Assembly: GCA_032718475.1 (NCBI GenBank)
Contig: JAUCBJ010004933.1
Location: 1 to 48,871 of the forward strand
DNA from: Nemertoderma westbladi
Taxonomy: Eukaryota > Xenacoelomorpha > Nemertodermatida > Nemertodermatidae
Length of the DNA: 48,871 nucleotides
Direction of reading: 5' to 3'
The notes under the pieces were generated by a model, which worked only from the letters and a program-made list of their open reading frames with translations, did not search any database and was not told where the DNA came from. A program made the translations under genes and the position numbers. The stretch's first letter is position 1, and each line of letters starts with the position of its first letter. Shown piece after piece: positions 44,909 through 48,871 of the stretch.

Positions 44909-46086
44909 TGTAAAGGCTTTTGCGGAATTGGCCGGTTATTTTCCCCGTAAAGTACTCTGTAGTTGGTTTAACAGGCATAAAAGGCCGTGTCCTTACTGTA
45001 CTGGTGTTTTAGAGGACATAAAAGTCATTTCTTCTGTATGTGTACTTTAGCGGACATAATTAGCAATTCTATGACGCAATACGCCGGATCCTCTTGAAAC
45101 AGTGTAGCTACCATGACGATGGCTAACAGCTGAGCTGTACACGTGGAGCTTTTCTTTGTTCTCTGTTCCTTCTTTGTTCGGTCGACCAATCAGAGCGTTT
45201 TTTGCCTCTGCGTTGGAGATTGTATATGGAAACTCGTGGAGTTGAGTCAGTATGTGATTTTGTCCACAGCCTACAACACCGGCTTTGGAACCTCCGTGTT
45301 TCAGTCTTTAGCCCAACATTAGTAGGCTTAATTATAGAACGTATATCTGTTATCTTAACAATTCATATCAATCAAACCTCACTTAACGAACTAATCATAT
45401 TGTCAACTACAAACACCGCATTTTTACTGCTATTTACTGTCGGTTATTCATTATATTTGTTGATGGAATATTATATTTGGAATACTGATAAATAATCAGA
45501 CACCCCAATCTTCTTGATATACTAAAGGTTAGAGAGACCGGTTACATATAACGATTGCGACTTACATTAAGTGGTTTGAAGTGAATCTAATGCTATTTCA
45601 TAGGCCCTACATATATTGTCTGTTGTTCTCTTTATATGTGACTAAAATTAGTGAAGGTCGGCAGATTAGTGTGCAGCATTGTGCAGTATTGTGTATGATT
45701 GTGACTGATAACAAAGCATTTCCTAAAGAATGCGCCATATACGTGAATCTATAGCCATCCCGTTGTGTTTAGTTTAAGTCATAACTCTGTTTACATATTG
45801 AGAGCGCCACGTCCTAAAGGAACTGTTAATATTTCCCGAAAGTGAATAATATTTGTCAGAGATTATATATTACGATCAGTCGAATAATACAGTAGGCCTA
45901 CCCCGCAATACGGTTAGGCTTCCGAATCCAGTCTCCCGGGTATATCCAGCGGGTGAATGATCGCGCATAGACTGGCTTCGGCTAATGTAGTGTATCAAAT
46001 ACTTGTCATAGGCTAAAGACGATCTATCATCTAAAAGACATCCCAATTTGGCAGGTTAAACTGCTAAAGGTCTGAAAGCGCGAACA
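44909..46086 (+). repeat. 3' LTR (1178 bp)
   Basis: It starts TGTAAAGGCTTTTGCGG and ends AAAGCGCGAACA. It is preceded by only a short purine stretch (GGGAGCGG), a weak polypurine tract. It shows the empty site of the DNA element at about 46054-46060. It is followed by the target duplication GCCCA and the resumed LINE-B sequence. Confidence 0.95.
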
Positions 46087-46091
46087 GCCCA

Positions 46092-46680
46092 CCCTAACAG
46101 TTCACACAGGGGCATCTCTTGTGGTTATGTAAAAGCAGCTACGACTTTTCCAATACCACGTCTTTTTTCGCTAGCCTCGTTCAAGTATGATACTAAACAT
46201 ATAATTGACCGAATCAATAATGGGTGCCCTACCAATAAAGACAGGTTAACCTCAAACTTCGTAGAGAATTGCTTCCAACTGAAATCAACATCCCTGGACA
46301 AAAAGAGATCGAGAATAAGAGATTACTTGAGTGCTATTATATAACGACTCGTACATACGACTTACATTTCCTAACACTGACTTCCTGTTCTGACAACACA
46401 ACGACATCAATGCCAATGTACCATCATTACCATGCTTGTACAGTACTACCTTGTATATATGTAACGTTTAGTTTACCTGCACTGAATACGGTACCTCTTA
46501 TCTGTAATTCTGGAACAACCTGTGACTACTACAAACTATTATATGGATCCTATTTCTGAATGTTTTAATGTTTATTGTTTTTATTGATGAATTTTATTGT
46601 GCAGTGCCATAAATTTTATTTAACATAATATGCAACATGTTTTTATTTGTTAATATAATTGTCGGCTCGACTGACATACC
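46092..46680 (+). pseudogene. LINE-B C-terminus and 3' UTR
   Basis: After the LTR element, a frame of about 80 codons (ISCGYVKAATTFPIPRLF start) and then stops represent the end of the LINE-B protein. It is one base out of frame with the upstream part. About 46340-46680 is the 3' UTR leading to the GAAAT repeat tail. Confidence 0.5.
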
Positions 46681-46727
46681 CGATGAAATGAAATGAAATG
46701 AATATTGTTTTCTTTCTCACTCGATAT

Positions 46728-46918
46728 GTCAGTTCAGTACACAGTTATTATTGTTTTATTTCTATCCCGTTAGGTCAGTACACAGTTATTTTATTGTTTT
46801 ATTTCTATCCCGTTAGGTCAGTACACAGTTATTATTGTTTTATTTCTATCCCGTTAGGTCAGTACACAGTTATTTTTGTTTTCATTCTATCCCGTTAGGT
46901 TAGTACACATGTATTATT
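46728..46918. repeat. Minisatellite, about 41-43 bp unit, about 4.5 copies
   Basis: The tandem unit contains GTCAGTACACAGTTATT, then TTGTTTTATTTCTATCCCGTTAG. Partial units occur on the far side of LINE-B at about 29708-29745, so the array was split by the LINE-B insertion and later expanded or trimmed. Confidence 0.85.
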
Positions 46919-47420
46919 GTGGGGCGAGCCACGAAGTTGGCGGAGCCTTAGCGAATTGACACTGTTAGGGGGTGGGTCAATTTATGCAAATAGTTGTCGT
47001 CGTCGTTGTCGTCGTCGTCGTCGTTGTCGTCGTCGTCGTCGTCGTCGTTACGATTTTGACATGCTAATAACTTTGTCGGATTTAAAGCTGCCAAGTTGAA
47101 AATTTGTAGGTATCAATATGAGCAAAAGTTGAGATTTTTGAGAGACTTTCAGACACCATCAGTGCAATGGTCTCCCGCTAGAGGGCCACATGTCTAAACA
47201 TTAAATGCCCTCCCATTTCTTTGCTTTTAATCCGTTTAAGCTGAAACTTGGCAGATATGTATTAGACCATTAGCTGTGACTTTCAAAGGAGGCGAATCCA
47301 TCTGCAGTTCTCCAGTCTGCCGCTAGAGGGCCAACGTGACTATTTGCATAAATTGACCTACCCCCTAACAGTGTCAATTCGCTAAGGTTCTGCCAACTTC
47401 GTGCTGCGCGAAGTCCCCAC
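46919..47420. mobile_element. MITE with about 75-bp terminal inverted repeats
   Basis: The left end (46919-46994) and right end (47339-47420) are inverted copies. They share ACGAAGTTGGC, CCTTAGCGAATTGACACTGT and TCAATTTATGCAAATAGT. The interior contains a (GTC)n/(CGT)n microsatellite (46996-47049) and two copies of CCGCTAGAGGGCC (47175-47187 and 47320-47332), which resemble the CTCF core motif. No ORF of note. It abuts the minisatellite on the left. Confidence 0.88.
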
Positions 47421-47646
47421 TTCGTGTATTCTAAGTGTGGTTTCGTGGATTCGAGACGAGATATCTGTTAAATACGTTCTGGTAGGCCTATATTATGGAG
47501 GCCATAATTGAAGCTATTTAGCAGACTGCAATTCACACGAGCAGTATGTTAATTTAACATTTCTTATATGTAGGCCTATGTATATTCTATGTTGCAAATG
47601 GAATTAATTTGAATAGGGCCTAAATCCTAACTCAAATTTATTTCAG

Positions 47647-47886
47647 TTTCGGAATACATGAAGAGTCACACGTCTGACTTTGCGTTTGCCAGTACAGAAG
47701 GACGCCCCTATGGGGACTACATTGATTCAGGGTCGGTAGGATTACTACGTGTCTGGACCGAGTATCCCATATCCAACACCTACTGGGATCAGCCTACACC
47801 CTATTTGTTATCTAGTACGTTACGACCCGGAGTAGCTCTGGTTGTATCTGTTCCGCCAGCATTTGTGTTGGATAATTCTACTACTG
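47647..47886 (+). CDS. Large extracellular-type gene, exon with second LLRVW motif
   Basis: The acceptor is TTATTTCAG; the first two bases complete the phase-1 codon from 29581. The donor ACTG|GTTAGT leaves phase 1. It encodes FAFASTEGRPYGDYIDSGSV, then LLRVWTEYPISNTYWDQPTP and a hydrophobic strand pattern (GVALVVSVPPAFVL). The Asp/Ser/Thr-rich end leads directly into the EGF exon. The LLRVW segment parallels the exon at 8614. Confidence 0.8.
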
Positions 47887-48409
47887 GTTAGTAAATTGAA
47901 TTGTCAGTAACAATTAACAATAATAACACGTAAGTAACAATACTGTCAGTGAACTACAGTATGGAACAAGCAAGCACATTATTGATAGTTGTTTTCTTTC
48001 CCAAACGTGAGACAATTTAAATTTTCTCTGTTTTCCCACATCGTGGATCCTCTTCCTTCTACTACTTGCAGATAGGGGGGAAACTGGTCGCAATAAAAAT
48101 TCATCCCTCTCCAGGGGAAATTCGACGCAAATAACAGCTGATTACTCTCAAAAATAAAACTGTAACCTGTTCTATTGTGCTTAGTTTATTGTTTTGGTTA
48201 AAATAACGTGCCACGCCACTGAAACCTGCTCCTTTACCTAAATGAATTTAACATTGAGGAGGGATATTAATTCGCCAAGGCGGGATTTGCGTCCAGCCCC
48301 CCTGTCTCACTATTTGTAGTTGTAGACTGTACTCTCACTCCCGCACCATTCGTGACCTTGCTGCAACTGACCTGCCACTCTAACTCTATGAAATACTGAT
48401 TACTTTCAG
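47887..48409 (+). other. Intron with dispersed-repeat fragment
   Basis: About 48074-48310 contains a G-run followed by sequence shared with about 440-515 (GCAAATAACAGCTGA). It also has words shared with 2349-2480 (TTATTGTTTTGGTTA, AACCTGCTCCTTT) and with 34500-34545 (GATATTAATTCGCC). It is therefore a copy of the same dispersed repeat. Confidence 0.55.
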
Positions 48410-48526
48410 ATACAAATTTATGTTACCCGGATAATCCATGCCAGAATGGAGGGACGTGCAGACAGTATGGTCAGGAAATCCGTTGTTCCTGTCTGGTGTC
48501 TTACATTGGGGAACTTTGTACTGAAG
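48410..48526 (+). CDS. Large extracellular-type gene, exon: EGF-like domain
   Basis: The acceptor is TTACTTTCAG and the donor GAAG|GTTAGC; phase 1 on both sides, the symmetrical class usual for shuffled EGF exons. It encodes six cysteines in EGF order: CYPDNPCQNGGTC, then CSCLVSYIGELC. The CxNGGTC and CxC..GxxC pattern is diagnostic of EGF-like domains in extracellular and membrane proteins. No calcium-binding signature (D-x-D/N) precedes it. Confidence 0.92.
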
Positions 48527-48664
48527 GTTAGCATTCCTAATACATTGGTTTCTTACATCTGGGAATTATTACCAAACCTGAGTATAATAGGACCACAACA
48601 TTATATCTTAATTGTCTGATTGTTGTAATTAATACCGCAATCACAACATTTCATTTTGTTTCAG

Positions 48665-48860
48665 TTTGTTTTAATACCATAACCTCAAGATTTCAAGGTT
48701 CTTCTGGGAAATTGATGGGTACATATTGGAGTTTCGAGAACGTTACCGATAATTACATATTATTGGAAATACAAGGAATATATCAAATGTCTCACTTCAT
48801 TATTCGTAACACCGGATTCCATTCAGAGTCAGTTTCTATTCATTTCACGTTAAGAAATGG
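48665..48860 (+). CDS. Large extracellular-type gene, exon after EGF; gene continues past window
   Basis: The acceptor is TTTTGTTTCAG; it begins in phase 1 after the EGF exon and ends at ATGG|GTAAGT (phase 2), 11 bases before the window edge. It encodes FQGSSGKLMGTYWSFENVTD, then YILLEIQGIYQ and a strand-rich pattern. No family recognised; possibly a beta-sandwich domain. The strong donor shows that more exons lie to the right. Confidence 0.8.
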
Positions 48861-48871
48861 GTAAGTCAACA

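Larger units (their letters stand above)
31695..46086 (+). mobile_element. BEL/Pao-type LTR retrotransposon lacking pol enzymes (non-autonomous)
   Basis: The element spans 14.4 kb including a 2.08-kb nested insertion. LTRs begin TG and end CA. The five bases before the 5' LTR (31690-31694) and after the 3' LTR (46087-46091) are both GCCCA, a perfect target-site duplication of the size usual for BEL/Pao. The LTRs differ at about three places by eye over 1178 bp, so the insertion is young. Coding regions in order are ORF1 (37146), ORF2 (37700) and ORF3 (39139; gag/zinc-knuckle/protease plus a RNase H-end remnant), then a broken ORF of unknown family (43308). Reverse transcriptase and integrase are missing. 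Confidence 0.93.
29755..46705 (+). mobile_element. LINE-B: 5'-truncated non-LTR retrotransposon, split by two insertions
   Basis: The first piece (about 29755-29838) encodes MVYADDSLLLSTTATGLREM, with the RT catalytic YADD. The frame is interrupted by LINE-A copy 4, resumes at 31116-31694, is interrupted again by the LTR element at 31695-46086, and continues at 46087 to about 46680. The 3' end is a (GAAAT)n tail near 46682-46701. Sequence on both outer sides shares the minisatellite word GTCAGTACACAGTTATTAT, so LINE-B entered that minisatellite. The clade was not determined. Confidence 0.75.

Noticed and set aside
46917-47099. Arg-rich ORF at 46917-47099
   Set aside because: It is a translation of the CGT/GTC microsatellite inside the MITE.
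1-48871. tRNA or rRNA genes
   Set aside because: No tRNA A/B box pair with a cloverleaf and no rRNA-like stretch was recognised; a covariance-model scan could not be run.

Overview
The window is animal nuclear DNA, AT-rich and intron-rich, with many TAGGCCTA and ACCGGT words. These are common in marine deuterostome invertebrates (echinoderm, hemichordate or amphioxus grade), but the species assignment is only a guess. All gene and repeat calls below come from reading the sequence; no database search was possible.

Layout. (1) 755-1201: a compact ORF for a B12D/NDUFA4-like mitochondrial subunit with an unusual N-terminal extension. (2) 1202-7449: gene-poor DNA with inverted-repeat elements, notably a foldback element at 4088-4956. 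(3) About 7450 to the right edge: one large plus-strand gene. Nine exons can be chained with matching splice phases (7450-7549, 8614-8768, 9041-9265, 24693-24909, 25414-25539, 25962-26103, 29404-29581, 47647-47886, 48410-48526), and a tenth at 48665-48860 is followed by a donor, so the gene runs on past the window. The predicted protein looks extracellular: two RxGD-type beta-trefoil/MIR-like repeats, a PLAT/LH2-like stretch, an EGF domain, then an unrecognised domain.

Two introns of that gene are hugely swollen. Intron 9266-24692 holds about 8.6 kb (roughly 296 copies) of a 29-bp satellite in three blocks, split by two minus-strand RTE-like LINE copies (LINE-A copies 1 and 2) and ended by a broken Penelope-like fragment. 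The satellite starts exactly at the exon/intron junction at 9265/9266: its monomer reproduces the last coding bases of the exon plus the 5' splice site. Each monomer is therefore a decoy donor and also carries a two-tier G-quadruplex motif. Intron 26104-29403 holds a third, internally deleted LINE-A copy. Intron 29582-47646 is a four-level nest. A 5'-truncated plus-strand LINE (LINE-B) was hit by LINE-A copy 4 (13-bp target duplication) and by a BEL/Pao-type LTR element (31695-46086, TG...CA LTRs, GCCCA target duplication), whose 5' LTR was then hit by a 2.08-kb terminal-inverted-repeat DNA element.

The BEL/Pao element keeps gag-like, zinc-knuckle and aspartic-protease regions in three overlapping frames but has lost reverse transcriptase, most of RNase H and integrase. 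In their place near the 3' LTR lies a broken ORF of unknown family (43308-44830). The LTRs differ by only about three bases by eye, so this defective element moved recently, presumably using another element's enzymes.

The most novel points are the splice-donor-derived satellite, the large enzyme-less BEL/Pao element with its unknown 3' ORF, and a MITE (46919-47420) that carries two CTCF-like motifs.
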